In this document: positions 21,102 through 32,735 of the stretch, piece after piece | Layout of the letters: every line of letters begins with the position of its first letter | How positions within the stretch are numbered: the stretch's first letter is position 1 | Origin: Prosapia bicincta | Lineage: Eukaryota > Arthropoda > Insecta > Hemiptera > Cercopidae | Direction of reading: 5' to 3' | Assembly (NCBI GenBank): GCA_036971475.1 | Contig: JBAIZL010000005.1 | Coordinates: 168,635,886 to 168,699,885, forward strand | Length of the DNA stretch: 64,000 nucleotides | Position numbers and translations under genes: made by a program | The notes under the pieces: generated by a model | The model's input: the letters and a program-made list of their open reading frames with translations, nothing else | The model's database searches: none | Told to the model about the DNA's origin: nothing

Positions 21102-23400
21102 TACCTGCGCTTACCGAACAAACAATCCATGACACAAATGAATAGAAAAGCATATATACGATTTCTGACGTAACTTTTCACCGGCGCAGTTTGGTTATAT
21201 AAAGTTGTTAGTGCAAAGTTACAAGCTCTGTATTGTTGAACTAATTATCTTCTTGTTATAATACGTTTAGTAAAATAAGTTCTACTTTAGTCAAGCACTT
21301 ATCTCTCAAGTCATGTAGCAAAGCTATATTTAATATTTCAGAGCTGATTTAAAGTCTACAATGACGTAATTTTCTTGTAAAGGTTTGAAACTTATCTCTT
21401 ATAATAGCAGTCATTGTTTTTGTTAGTAACAAGTTAGTTCTTGGTCGACAGCAGTACATTACTCTTTTTTCCAATCAATTTAAAATTGTAGTGGTTTTTC
21501 TAAGTTGGTTAAATGTCGGACCGAACTGTGTGTAAAGAACTAACAGTAAATATGTAGTCACCTAAATGTAACATTTTGTAAAATCGGTATCTAAGGGATA
21601 GTTGAAGAAGTTCAAATTAATAAAGCTTTTTCGCTGAATAAAGTTTTTGCGTTTCACTAAATCCTGATAAATTTGAAATCCATTCAATTGAAAAGGAATG
21701 CCAATATAAGGAAGATGAGGCGAATGTATACAATTCCTTGGAATGCGATTTGGGAAAGAATGGTCTCTATTTGCCGTAAACCTACTCTACTCTCTAGTGG
21801 GGTTGTATGGTGATTCAGACGGCAACTCTTTCTTATTACTCTCCTAACCTCTTTGCACAAACCCTCCTTACTTTCCTGTAGTTTGTCCTATTTTAGGAAA
21901 GCTCCTTTTTCTATCTACAGACAGTCTAAATCTTCATCTTACCACCTTTTTGACTATTTTCTTTCTCCTTGTCTACCTAATACTTGCCAGTAGCCGGCAA
22001 TGGTTGAATTATCTAGGAGGGAATTCGATCTATCAATCGAAACCTGCAACTTTTCTGCCTAGATCTCCTAGGAAATATTCCTAAATTTCGATAAAACCAA
22101 TTAATGGAATATTTTCCTGTACCAGCATGATACTCGGGGTGCTGTGTTTGTTATTTTGAGGTGTTTTAATACTTGAAAACCTTTTAGTAGCAAAACGTGA
22201 AACTGTGTGTCGTTAGGTTTAACTGAAACTAACAACGGCTACTTGGAAATTACAATTTTTTATTTGTAGATTGACAACTCTCTCTTTCTAAATTTACAGG
22301 GCTTTTTCACATCTTTAACTACTTACATTCACGTTACTGACTACATTTAAGAACGTTAAATGTTTTCTTGATTACAGTTCAATAAATAATTTAATTCACA
22401 ATTTGTTAAGATTTCACTTTTAGAATTTTATTTTTACTCCTACTGTGCGTTACTGATTTTAATATTTGGTCTTTACTTCACATATTTCGCAAATTTTTAT
22501 ATATTACTGTTTCATTGATTAATTTTACCTCTGGTTACTTTCCTAAATCTAAATTGTTTTACATGTTTTGAGTACACCTCAATTATTTACTTATTGTTTT
22601 TATACAATTTAGATAAATTTATTCTAAACATTTTAAATTTACACTTCTTGGTACAAGAAATAATTTTAATCAATTTTACAACCGCGTACTTTGAGTCATA
22701 TTACTTTTTCTTACATGCATAACTCTATTTCTGTCTGCTCATCTTGAAACCTGTCTACTTGAACCAGTACAATCTTATTTGTTTAAATTATTCATTTTTA
22801 TTCTTTATAAGTTATTTTTTGAATGCTACAAACTTTGCTAACATTAGGCTTTATATTAATCTTATTTGACCGCATTTGACCTTATTAACCTTCTAAACGT
22901 GTATTTTAGCCTACAAAATTATTTTTCGAAAATTCGGATTTACTGATTTGCAAATGGCATTTCTGGCCGTTTGAAGACACGTTACACCCTATTAAAAACG
23001 AAATAATTTACAATCTATACATTATTCTTTTATTTTCTGCCTTTGATTTAAAAAGTTGTTAGGTACCGCCACTAGATTTACAAAGCTGTTAGGTAATACA
23101 CGCCACTAATTGTAATAAACTGTTGCCATTGTTACCATAGTATATACTTAAAGATGAATTGAAGGTAATTAATAATACAAGACATAGTAAACACAATTTA
23201 TGTTTATATTTTTGGCAAGACATTAGAGTAAAATAAAAATTATATATACTTAAGTTCATAAATTCTGTTTTATTATACCGAGTGTTTACACAATGACCCG
23301 AATTTAACTTGTTTAATTATTGAAGTAAATGCTATAAAGTGTCTAAAACAGTGGTAGCTGTAATATCAGAAAATCCCTACTTGAGATTTACACTATGGTT
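21097..23400. other. non-coding DNA, nothing recognised
   Basis: No transposon protein, array or RNA gene recognised on either strand. The T-rich half from 22,250 has stops in all frames. Confidence 0.4.
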
Positions 23401-23692
23401 GATCATACGTCAATCTGTTGTATGACGTCCGCAAACAGAATGCGGTTTACGTTACAATCTTGGGCTTCTAGATCCTCTGACACGGCACCGTGTGACATTT
23501 TCTTGTGGGAATACTTCGAAGGAGTTGTGCGACATAAGTTTCTACCTAAGCTAGTGATTTTGATGAGCTAAAATACAGTATATCAGTTGAAGCAACTTCA
23601 GTGGGGGCATTGTTTGGGATGAATTCATTTATCGACTAATGTCAATCGTGTAGCAAATGGAGGATATGTGGAACATTTAGACACATTTTAGT
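23400..23692 (+). pseudogene. mariner/Tc1-type transposase C-terminal relic
   Basis: Reads 'SWASRSSDTAPCDIFLWEYFEGVV' followed by '...GYVEHLDTF' at 23,665-23,688. This matches the C-terminal pattern of Tc1/mariner transposases used by insects (a P-RSPDL-P-DFFLWG-like motif carrying the last catalytic Asp, then a closing NG-HVEHL-like segment). Frames break in the middle. Only about 90 codons are recognisable, and no terminal inverted repeats were found. Confidence 0.65.
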
Positions 23693-24270
23693 ATACTTTA
23701 TTATTTAATGAGTATTTCAGTGTCAAATCTTATTGTGTAAAGCATTTGTTTGTTACACTTTGTTACTATTTGGCAACCTTTTCATCCGGCTACAGTAATA
23801 TACGGTGCTGAAAGTAAATTTTGGCGTTAAAACAATGCGAAAATGAAATTATTTTAAATAAAGGTTAAAACCTAATTGTGTCAATTATTCGACACCTTTT
23901 TTACAGGGTTTTGTTGAAAAACAAGCAAACAACCTGTAGCACAATTTGGAAGTCATATAGAAAACAAAATTTCAACTCAATATTGTATGCTTCGTTATAT
24001 TAATGAGACAATCTAAACTAACAAATAAAAATCAAACTGAATCACAAACATAGGTTTAATATCAAACAACAACTGTACCATACATTAGTCGTAAATATTT
24101 CACGATAATATATCTTTATATTAAAATTCTTTCTTTCCGTCTTCAAAAACTATTGCAGTTTTAATGCGGTATATTTCATAAGGTTCTTTTATGGTAAAAT
24201 TTGGTTTTAAAATAAGTTAAACACTTTTCAATTCTAAAAAATCAGAAGTCCATAAATGAATTTGATTTGC
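23693..24270. other. non-coding DNA
   Basis: AT-rich, nothing recognised. Part may be the 3' remainder of the mariner relic. Confidence 0.35.
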
Positions 24271-24390
24271 GGTTTGAGTGCAAGGGAAATTGGCTTACAA
24301 CCCTTACGGGACCCTTCCTGAATGACTAATTTAGAGGAGGATTCATGCGTAAATTCCATCAAAAGTTTTCATCCCCAATTTTCCAGTCCA
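24271..24390 (-). repeat. dispersed repeat, copy 1
   Basis: On the minus strand this reads 'aaaattggggatgaaaactt', 'taaattagtcattcagg' and 'gtaagccaatttccctt'. The same order of blocks occurs on the plus strand at 31,841-31,955. The pair shows a dispersed repeat family of at least ~115 bp. No coding capacity or family name is evident. Confidence 0.75.
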
Positions 24391-24476
24391 TTTAGTCAGG
24401 CATACTTTATTTTACCGTAACGTTTTGGACAAAGACTTTTCTAAAATTTTAATATTCTAGATCATATAAAACATAG

Positions 24477-24550
24477 ACACACACACACACACACACACTA
24501 ACGCGTGCGCGCGCGCTCGCACACACACACACACACACACATACATATAT
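24477..24550. repeat. (CA)n microsatellite with GC-alternating core
   Basis: Two CA runs around an alternating purine-pyrimidine GCGCGC core. The composition could adopt Z-DNA. Confidence 0.95.
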
Positions 24551-24735
24551 TTACTTACTTTTTATAAATTTACATAGAGTAGAGGTGAATGAAATGTTCA
24601 GGGTTTAAAATTGTCAAAAAAAAATAGATAAAAAAAGCAAACATAAATCATTAATTAGTTAATTCATTTGGAAATTCTTATTGTTTATTCAAAATATACA
24701 AACCCCTGGAAAACGATTAACAAATAATTTACAGT

Positions 24736-24925
<190 letters not shown>

Positions 24926-25070
24926 TGTATATATTCTGTAACGCGTAAGATTCATAGTAAAGGAATTGCGTGGTTAGGGTTTTTTCAGGGTTACTTACCT
25001 GAAAGAGACCTTATTTTAAACGCGGGCGATTAGAGTTGTTTACCCACTTTTCAGTACAGAATTATAGATA

Positions 25071-25283
25071 ATGTCTTGTGACCGGAGAACGCCGAGAAAA
25101 ATGCGTGGAAAGTCAACCGGCAATCACGTAACAAAAGACACGTTTTCTGTGGTTTTTCATTTCGAACGTTTCTTAGAAATGACGAAAAAGTGCAGAAGTA
25201 AAGTTGCTTTGCAAGATAAAGTCAAACATTTGGCTAACCAGAATAGTGTGAAAGTGTTAGATAATGAAAAGCAAATCTTATGA
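25071..25283 (+). CDS. short unrecognised ORF, possibly transposase N-terminus
   Basis: A 70-codon frame rich in Lys/Arg. The middle segment 'FHFERFLEMTKKCRSKVALQ' followed by 'KVKHLANQNSVKVL' is reminiscent of the N-terminal region of insect IS630/Tc1-like transposases, where a 'RGK' start precedes a helix-turn-helix. I cannot show the rest of such a protein downstream. It is either a truncated transposon relic or a chance frame. Confidence 0.3.
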   Translation: MSCDRRTPRKMRGKSTGNHVTKDTFSVVFHFERFLEMTKKCRSKVALQDKVKHLANQNSVKVLDNEKQIL

Positions 25284-26596
25284 TTTAGATTGACTTTAAC
25301 GTTCTAAGCTGTTGATGGTTCCAAATGCATGTCATGAACATCTCGACAGCTCAAAAGGCTTTGATGCAGTCAGTCAATGCGCCCGAACGGTGAAACCATC
25401 TGACAGCTCCACCCTTCTACCTGTCCTATCCCTCCTAACCCTAAGAAATAACGTGAAACACAATATAAATGTGGCGAGTTTCATGTTTTGTCTTTTAGGA
25501 TTGAAATGTATATGCGGTTTGCAATTCAGAATCATCCGACCTTTATCTATTTTCTCACTTTATAAATATTTGATAAATACAGCTATATACATCGTTTACT
25601 AATCAGGAAGATCTTATAAGTTTATAACAGGAATATATTTAAAAAACAACGTATAACAACTCAAAATTAATTATTTATCTTCTCATACGAGTTTCAGTGA
25701 CAGAATTATCAATGTTGACGTCGTTGACTGTGTCTGTGTCTTTGTCTTCGTCATCATCATCATCAACATCATCTTAGTGAAGTAGTTTAACTACACAAAT
25801 TCTAAACCGTAATTAGGTTATAGTTTATAATGCATGTAACTACACTAATTAAGGATGATGATGACTATCATTGAAACGTTTATGAGAAAATAAGTTATTA
25901 TTTGCGAGAAGGTGTTCATTATTATTTTATTTTTACTGGGAAGTTAAGCTCAAACTTTTGCACCACACGCATATAATAGTAATATACTTATAAATAACAT
26001 TTAACTACATTTAAATACATCTAAATACAGATTTTCGAACACTGTTAAAGTTCGGTAATTTTGAAAAACATAACGAGTAAATACTCGTACTTACCACTAC
26101 TTCGGTGTTATTTTAAAAAAATATTTCAACAAAGTTTTGTTGTATTTATTGTTAATTAAAATTCATAAAGAGCAAAAGTCAGTACATCACTCTGTAGTTT
26201 CAATCCTCATTGGAAAGCCTGTCTGTGGTATAATGAAGGGATTACGTCGTAACAGCTGATTTCGTAATGAACAATATAAATTTAATTTGTATTTTTAATG
26301 AGTTAATTAAACCGTTACTTTACCGAAATAAAATAATTTGTTGTAATATAATGTTTTGTTTCGTTTATATTAATTTTGAATAATTTAATTAATTTTATGT
26401 ATATTGTTGTCAACACAATTATGATTTAAATACAAATGTCAAGTTTGAACTAGGTATCATGCTGATTTATTGAATTTGAACAATTATTTAAAAACCATTA
26501 TTTTTTTAAAAATCCAGAATATTTATGATGAAGAAACTATAAATTATTAACATTGTACTAATATACATCTAAATAAATTTATTATGTGACATATAC

Positions 26597-26600
<4 letters not shown>
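25284..26600. other. non-coding DNA, nothing recognised
   Basis: The frame at 25,312-25,602 lacks family resemblance. A short GTCATCATC-type run lies near 25,748. The rest is AT-rich. Confidence 0.4.

Positions 26601-26637
<37 letters not shown>
26601..26637. repeat. (TA)n microsatellite
   Basis: TA run abutting the palindromic PLE derivative. Confidence 0.95.
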
Positions 26638-26643
<6 letters not shown>

Positions 26644-26904
26644 TAAATTAAAAACATTTCAAAAACAAGAATACTTTTAATGTATATATTATTCAAAGCT
26701 TTTCGCCGATAAAACAGTACCAGCATCTTCAGGAAAATAATTATCTTACAAAATATATTTACAAAAATTTTTGTAAAAATATTTTGTTAGAGAATTTTTT
26801 TCCTGAAGATGCTGGTACTGTTTTATCGGCGAAAAGTTTTGAATAATGTATGCATTAAAAGTATTCTTGTTTTTGAAATGTTTTTAATTTATTAACTATA
26901 TTAC
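26638..26904. mobile_element. palindromic PLE-terminus element (no coding region)
   Basis: Two inverted copies of the PLE terminus meet at about 26,769: left arm 26,638-26,768, right arm 26,771-26,904. The arms match the ends of the 8.4-10.3 kb PLE: 'aacaagaatacttttaatg', 'caaagcttttcgccgataaa', 'agcatcttcaggaaaataat'. The ORF between the ends is completely gone. It is flanked by (TA)n on the left and, after 'ttacaagaaaacatataacc', by TAAA repeats and (TA)n on the right. It looks like a MITE-like, non-autonomous PLE derivative. Confidence 0.85.
26803..26834 (+). ncRNA. hammerhead-ribozyme-like core in palindromic PLE element
   Basis: CTGAAGA, T, stem GCTGGTA/TATCGGC with a 6-base loop, GAAA. 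Relative to the 10.2-kb copy one stem pair changes A-T to G-T and stays pairable. The mirror copy is on the minus strand in the left arm (about 26,697-26,733). Confidence 0.4.
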
Positions 26905-26939
26905 AAGAAAACATATAACCATATTTAATAAATAAATAA

Positions 26940-26944
<5 letters not shown>

Positions 26945-26988
<44 letters not shown>

Positions 26989-27026
26989 ACATAAACGTAT
27001 GTAATAATAAACTTAGGTAACACTAT

Positions 27027-27081
<55 letters not shown>
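26945..27081. repeat. two (TA)n tracts
   Basis: TA runs at about 26,945-26,983 and 27,030-27,081 separated by ~45 bases of AT-rich DNA. Confidence 0.95.
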
Positions 27082-27084
<3 letters not shown>

Positions 27085-27619
27085 CGTTATATTATATACT
27101 CAAATATACATTTATAAACACATATATAAATTTATATATGTTTTGGATCCAGGCAGTATTCAATATTACACACTGTCTTTCTTTCCGTGGGAAGAGTTTC
27201 CAAAGAAATAAGTCTTTCAAACAAAGGCCACTTTCTTATTTGCTGCCTTCTGCTGATCCGGTTGGTAATTTATATTTGCACCTAATTCTTTGATAGGAAT
27301 CTCTTATGCATTTCCATCGTTTGTGGCAGTCATGACAAAAAACAGATAATACCAGCCAATATATCTCTATACGAGCTCCCCGTCGCGGCTTCGCCCGCGG
27401 AAGTTTAAAGTTGTCACACTTTATGTAAACATCATAATGATAGTTGATTGTTTATAACGAATATACTTACTAATATAAGGAGTATTTATTGTGGAGTCAT
27501 TGAAATTAGAAAAAAGTAATTTATTTTAAAAATTAATTTATTAATTTTGGTGACAAAAATCAATAAATAAGATGTTATTTTAGTAATCTTTTTCCTATGA
27601 AATATAATAATTTTGACGG

Positions 27620-27659
<40 letters not shown>

Positions 27660-28330
27660 CTATCATTATTAATTTCGGTTCTGCGTTTACCATTAGTCAG
27701 TCAAGACTTCAGTTTTTATGTAGGAAAATACAAAAATTGAGGTTCTGACTGGCTGACTGATCAACGTAGAGTCGAAACGAATAATGATAAAGTCTTGAAA
27801 ATTATAGGAAACCTTCGTTACAACTTCGTTTTTATTGCTATTTTATAATCGGGAAGTGTCTTACGCTCTTGGAGAGTGAAGACGTTTGAGTTTGTGCTTC
27901 GATAGTGGAACAGATAAGAAAGAGATAACGGCTTATGCTGTCCGTGTAGACTGGCTCTAATACACTAAAGCATAGGTACTAGTTATGGTTACTAATGTAT
28001 TCACTTATATAATTTATTACAAATTTTTTATTTCAATTCAACTTAATTACATCAGTTTTTATTATTCAACGTACAGTTTATGAACATTTTAATTAAATAC
28101 TTATAACTATTAAATATTTTGTAAATTAACTTGATTGAACTGAACATGTGTTAAACTAAATTGGATAAATAAAAACCACCAAATGGAAATGGACAACCCT
28201 TTTCAGGAAAGTAATATAATAAAAAGATGGCCGATGTGAAATAGAAATAATACAGTATCTGGGAATAGTAAAATTAATGAAATACCCTTACACAGTATAT
28301 CAAATCAAAGTAGTCCATTCACTGAAAGTG
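27082..28330. other. non-coding DNA with (TAA)n and a GC-rich palindromic motif
   Basis: A short GC palindrome-like motif, 'gtcgcggcttcgcccgcgga', at about 27,383-27,402 resembles the ends of dispersed repeats in insects. A (TAA)n tract lies at about 27,622-27,656. Nothing coding is recognised. Confidence 0.4.
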
Positions 28331-28502
28331 CATCAGTGTATCTCTCTTAGGGTGCACTAGAGAAATCAAATTCGCTAGAGAATCAAATTCAGTTTCCTGG
28401 TGTAATGCAGATGCCCAAACAAAGTAATCTTCTGGCAACATCAATGCACAAGGATAGGCTGTTAATGAAGTAGCTAATGAGACATCAATATATGGCTCAA
28501 TA

Positions 28503-28736
28503 GTACAACAAAGAGAAATTAATAAACTAAACCGAGAGCTAGAACGAGCTCTAAATAAAATAAGAGACCTGAAAACAGAAATATCGAAATTGAAAACTAA
28601 AAATGCCAATGAATGCAACTTAGAAAGTCCCACTAAGTTTGAAGAAAAAGGTATAGTGAATAGAGAAACAGCTTGGATCACACGTGGCTCTAAAAAGAGA
28701 AAAGTTGCTGAATCTCCTAAAAAACATGGAGAATAG
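28503..28736 (+). pseudogene. LINE ORF1 (gag-like) C-terminal fragment with coiled coil
   Basis: 77 in-frame codons ending in TAG at 28,734. The first ~40 residues form a heptad-like coiled coil ('INKLNRELERALNKI' then 'LKTEISKLKTKNA'), followed by a basic tail 'GSKKRKVAESPKK' that looks like a nuclear localisation signal. It lies directly upstream of an endonuclease domain, the ORF1-ORF2 order of jockey-type LINEs. The upstream part (28,340-28,500) is out of frame and degenerate. Confidence 0.6.
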
Positions 28737-28739
28737 AGA

Positions 28740-29490
28740 ACAGTGTAAAGGTGAAACCGCAATACTAATAAAAGAGTCAATAAAAAATTATGAAGGATAT
28801 CATGTTCAGAGTGAAAAAATGTAGTTAACCTTAGTGTTTATAGAATCTACTAAGCCAAACCTGATAGCAGTATACTGTCCTCCTAGACACATCTGATTAT
28901 AAGGCATTCCTCTAAAGAGCCGGGGAAAGATTCGTACTCAGTGGTGATTACAATAGCAAACATGTAGACTGGGGAGCAAGACTGTCAACAACTAAGGGTA
29001 TAGAGTTGAGAACCCTTTATTTTCATTCGTACAAAACCCACATACAGGCCAATAGATACGAATGAAGTATCGGATCTTTTGGATTTTCATAATCAGAAAG
29101 ATATCAGCAAATTTTATAGATAATGGGGAAAATTTGGATTTGAACTCAGATCACTCAGCAGTGATACTAACGTTGAACGAAAAAATCATCAAGAAAGAAA
29201 TTCGGCCATATTTGGTGAACAAAAACACAGATTGGGATAGCTTTAGACATGACGTACAACATAAAATTGAACTAAATGTCCAATGAAAGACCAAATAGCA
29301 ACTTGACAAAGAAAGATTATAGTGATTACACAAACTGCTGCATATAATAACACAAGACAGATTAATTATGTCACTAAAGGAAATAACTGCCCAGTAGAAA
29401 TAAGGAAACTAGTTTTAGAAAAGTGAAAGGCATAAAAAATACAATAAAAAAAGAAACAAAACTTGAGTGAAATAAAGAAAAATAATTGAA
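28740..29490 (+). pseudogene. jockey-type LINE endonuclease relic, 3'-truncated
   Basis: In shifting frames this reads as the apurinic/apyrimidinic-like endonuclease of a jockey-clade LINE: 'GETAILIKESIKNYEGYHVQ' (28,752), 'IAVYCPPRH' (about 28,868), 'LSGDYNSKHVDWGARLSTTK' (about 28,940), 'FHSYKTHIQANRYE' and 'LNSDHSAVILTLNEKI' (about 29,142; SDH is the catalytic Asp-His pair). The EN-RT linker continues to about 29,490 ('VTKGNNCPVEIRKLVLEK') and then stops. No reverse transcriptase follows. At least three frameshifts or stops are present. Confidence 0.82.
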
Positions 29491-30834
29491 TGATAAGCAT
29501 TCCTCACGACTCACTGATAAGAACTGGGGACAATGTCTCACAAAACGTCCACACTACGAAATGTTGCGCAAGATTGTTTAAGACGGGAGACCAATGTTCT
29601 ACGAATTTCTTGTAGAGTCATGTTTATAGACACGGGTTTTGTCTCGCAATTGTCTATAGACAGTCAATCGATTGTATCTAGACATTGTCTAAAAAGACAG
29701 AAATCGCTCGACTTTATCTAATAGTTTGGACAAGTTATAAAGTATAATGTAAAAAAAAATGCTGTGTATTAAAGGAACTATAAATTAAGTTTTGTAAAAT
29801 TAAGAATACAATGTAGAAGGCCAACGAATACATTCTCAAAAAAGGTTGGCAATTTTAAGACGCAAGGGCACTCCAAAAAACTAGATAAAAAACTTGGTAA
29901 CGTTAAAATAAAGTAAGTTTCAAAAATACGTTATAAGTCAATTTAACAAACGATTGTTTTAAACTATGATAGAAGGGACAAGAGTTTCAAAACGTTAGAT
30001 GTTTGGGAGGAACGATATGGGGAGTCAACCAGGAACGTTCGATTACAGACGTCGGTCAAATTACCTTAAGTTATTAGTAAAGTATTAAGTAAAGTTGTCG
30101 AAAAGTTGCTAAGGGAAATAATTAATAAATCGTCGGAAGTTGAATGTTAAGTAGCAGCCTACACGTTATTAGCAGAGTGAAAGTAAAATCGTCGAGAAGT
30201 GAGTTACAGCAATTCTACGAATGGATGAGACTTCAAGACCACGATCTACGTACAGGTGACCGTCCAATTCATTAAACTTTGTAAATAACCTTAAATATTA
30301 AACTTTTTGTTTATCTGATAATCACAAGTTTTTTTATTAAGTTATCAAAGCAATAACTGTCGAGTAAATCAGAACTATACTTGATAAATGTAAGCTTATA
30401 TATCTTGAATTTCACACAAATCTAATACAGCGACACTGAGAGTAAAACAATAAAACATATGTAAATTAAGTCAAGTAGTGGAATAAGTCTTGAAGGTTAT
30501 TTGTTATTCATGAAGCTAAATAAAGTAAAGAGGAAGAAATCGTCATCTAAAAATATTAAGGTTGTAATCCTTTCTGATAAAAATTGATTAAATTGTATTA
30601 AGAACCAGTAATTTGTTGTGAGTTATTTCAGTGTAATCCAGAGAATCAATATTATAAATAATTATACCTTTCTTATCAGCGACAAGTAGCGCTATAACCT
30701 AATCCGATAAAATAAAATAACAATTATTAATAATGATTAAGCCATAATAAATTTATAACATTTGCAAATTAATAAAACATTAAATAAACGTAAAATTAAA
30801 ACATTATCCGAAATTGCAACGAGTTATAATATAC

Positions 30835-30837
<3 letters not shown>
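29491..30837. other. non-coding DNA, nothing recognised
   Basis: The frame at 29,533-29,721 has no family match. The region holds repeated 'gtctatagacagtc' and 'gtctaaaaagacag' short inverted motifs (29,630-29,705) that could be transposon ends, but no partner was found. Confidence 0.35.

Positions 30838-30905
<68 letters not shown>
30838..30905. repeat. (TA)n microsatellite
   Basis: About 33 TA units, directly preceding the 24-bp minisatellite. Confidence 0.97.
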
Positions 30906-30907
<2 letters not shown>

Positions 30908-30930
30908 AGACTTAGTATATTATAGTCTAT

Positions 30931-31717
30931 AGATAAAGTAGCTGTAGCCTCAGATGTAAAGTAGCTGTAACCTCAGACGTAAATTAGCAGTAGTCTATAG
31001 AGGTATAGTAGCTGTAACCTACAGAGGTAAAGTAGCTGTAGCCTACAGTTATAAAGTAACTGTCGCTTACAGAGGTAAAGTAGCTGTAGCCTACAGAGGT
31101 AAAGTAGCTGTAGCCTACAGGTATAAAGTAGCTGTCGCTTACAGAGGTAAAGTAGGTGTAGCCTACAAAGGTATAGTAGCTGTAACCTACAGAGGTATAG
31201 TAGCTGTAGCCTACAGAGTTAAAATATCTGTAGCCTACAGAGGTAAAGTAGCTGTCGCCTACAGATATAAAGTAGCTGTCGCTTACAGAGGTAAAGTAGC
31301 TGTAGCCTACAGAGGTAAAGTAGCTGTAGCCTACAGGTATAAAGTAGCTGTCGCTTACAGAGGTAAAGTAGGTGTAGTCTACAGAGGTATAGTAGCTGTA
31401 ACCTTAGACATAAATTAGCTCTAGCCTCAGTTTTGAAGTAGCTGTAGCCAACAGAGGTAAAGTAGCTGCAGTCTCAGACGCAAAGTAGCTGTAACCCACA
31501 GAGGTAAAGTAGCTGTAGCCTACAGAGGTAAAGTAGCCTGTCGCCTACAGAGGTAAAGTATCAGTAGCCTACAGAGATAAAGTATCAGTAGCCTACAGAG
31601 GTAAAGTAGCTGCAGTCTCAGACGCAAAGTAGCCTGTCGCCTACAGAGGTAAAGTATCAGTAGTCTACAGAGATAAAGTAGCTTTAGCTTATAGATGTAA
31701 AGTAGCTGTAGTATACA
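30931..31717. repeat. 24-bp minisatellite array
   Basis: About 32 head-to-tail units of 'aaagtagctgtagcctacag' + 'aggt', with point variants (tcg for tag; 'gtctcagacg'). The minus frame at 31,520-31,723, a leucine/tyrosine/cysteine repeat, is a translation of the array. Confidence 0.95.
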
Positions 31718-31840
31718 AAACATTAAAATACACTGCAGCTTACTTCGAAGTGCTGAATAGCTTTCGTTGGCGATGTTAAAATACGTTTTGAATTAGAAGC
31801 TGTCGGTTACAGAAAACTGACGAAATATCTAAAGTAATGG

Positions 31841-31955
31841 CGCTGAAAATTGGGGTTAAAAACTTTTGATGAGATTTACGCATCATGTACTTGTAAATTA
31901 GTCAGTCTGCAGGGGTTGAATGTGGGACGTAAGCCAATTTCCCTTACATTCGTCT
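31841..31955 (+). repeat. dispersed repeat, copy 2
   Basis: Matches the reverse complement of 24,271-24,390 in block order ('gaaaattgggg', 'aacttttgatg', 'atttacgcat', 'taaattagtca', 'gtaagccaatttccctta'). Confidence 0.75.
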
Positions 31956-32596
31956 ATAAAAAAATATGTTTTGAATAAAACAAATTGTAAAACACTTGGT
32001 TTAAAATTATTTTAATGAATTAACGATTTAAAAATAAATCAAAAACCATTAAATAAAAATTATATAGTTTAATTTTAAACAAATGTTGTTTCATAATCTA
32101 TTTAAAATTTGTATATTATATTTGCAAAGTTTAAATATATTGACAAATCTCACAGTAGTGTTAAGTAACAATTTACGAATATCAAACATTTTATTTTAAC
32201 TAAACAAATCTAATACATTTAAAGTTGCTTGATGTAATCATCTTGAGTTCACTGATTAAACTGTAATTATTACGTATTCACTTGGTTAAGTACTTATTTA
32301 ATATAGTAATACGTTTTCCTAAACGTTTAAAAAATTCATATTTTTACCTATCACGTCGATGTATTACTAAAAATACTTTTAGAATGCCAATTTTTAAAAT
32401 TTAATTAATATATTTTTACCTATCACGTTGATATATTACTGGAAATGCTTTCAGAATGTCAATGTTTTTAGTTAATAATGAAATGATTTTTTAAAATAAA
32501 TGTAAATCACGTTTACGATTGCATGGTTCCCTTCTTAGCGCTAACTTTCTGGCAGTATTTTTGAATAGTTTATTTTAGAAAGCGTCATATTGGACT

Positions 32597-32597
<1 letters not shown>
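31956..32597. other. AT-rich DNA with a 72-bp tandem duplication
   Basis: 'tatttttacctatcacgt' and the following ~50 bases at about 32,339 are repeated at about 32,411 with several substitutions. Otherwise nothing recognised. Confidence 0.6.
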
Positions 32598-32649
<52 letters not shown>

Positions 32650-32691
32650 CCCCCCACACACACAAACACACACACACACACACACACACAA

Positions 32692-32730
<39 letters not shown>
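32598..32730. repeat. compound (TA)n(CA)n microsatellite
   Basis: TA run to 32,645, a short C run, then interrupted CA runs to about 32,730. The minus frame across it is an artefact. Confidence 0.97.

Positions 32731-32735
<5 letters not shown>

Noticed and set aside
28319..28780. 153-codon minus-strand frame
   Set aside because: Antisense of the LINE ORF1/endonuclease relic, including its coiled coil.
31520..31723. Leucine/cysteine repeat frame on the minus strand
   Set aside because: Translation of the 24-bp minisatellite; every unit gives the same few residues.
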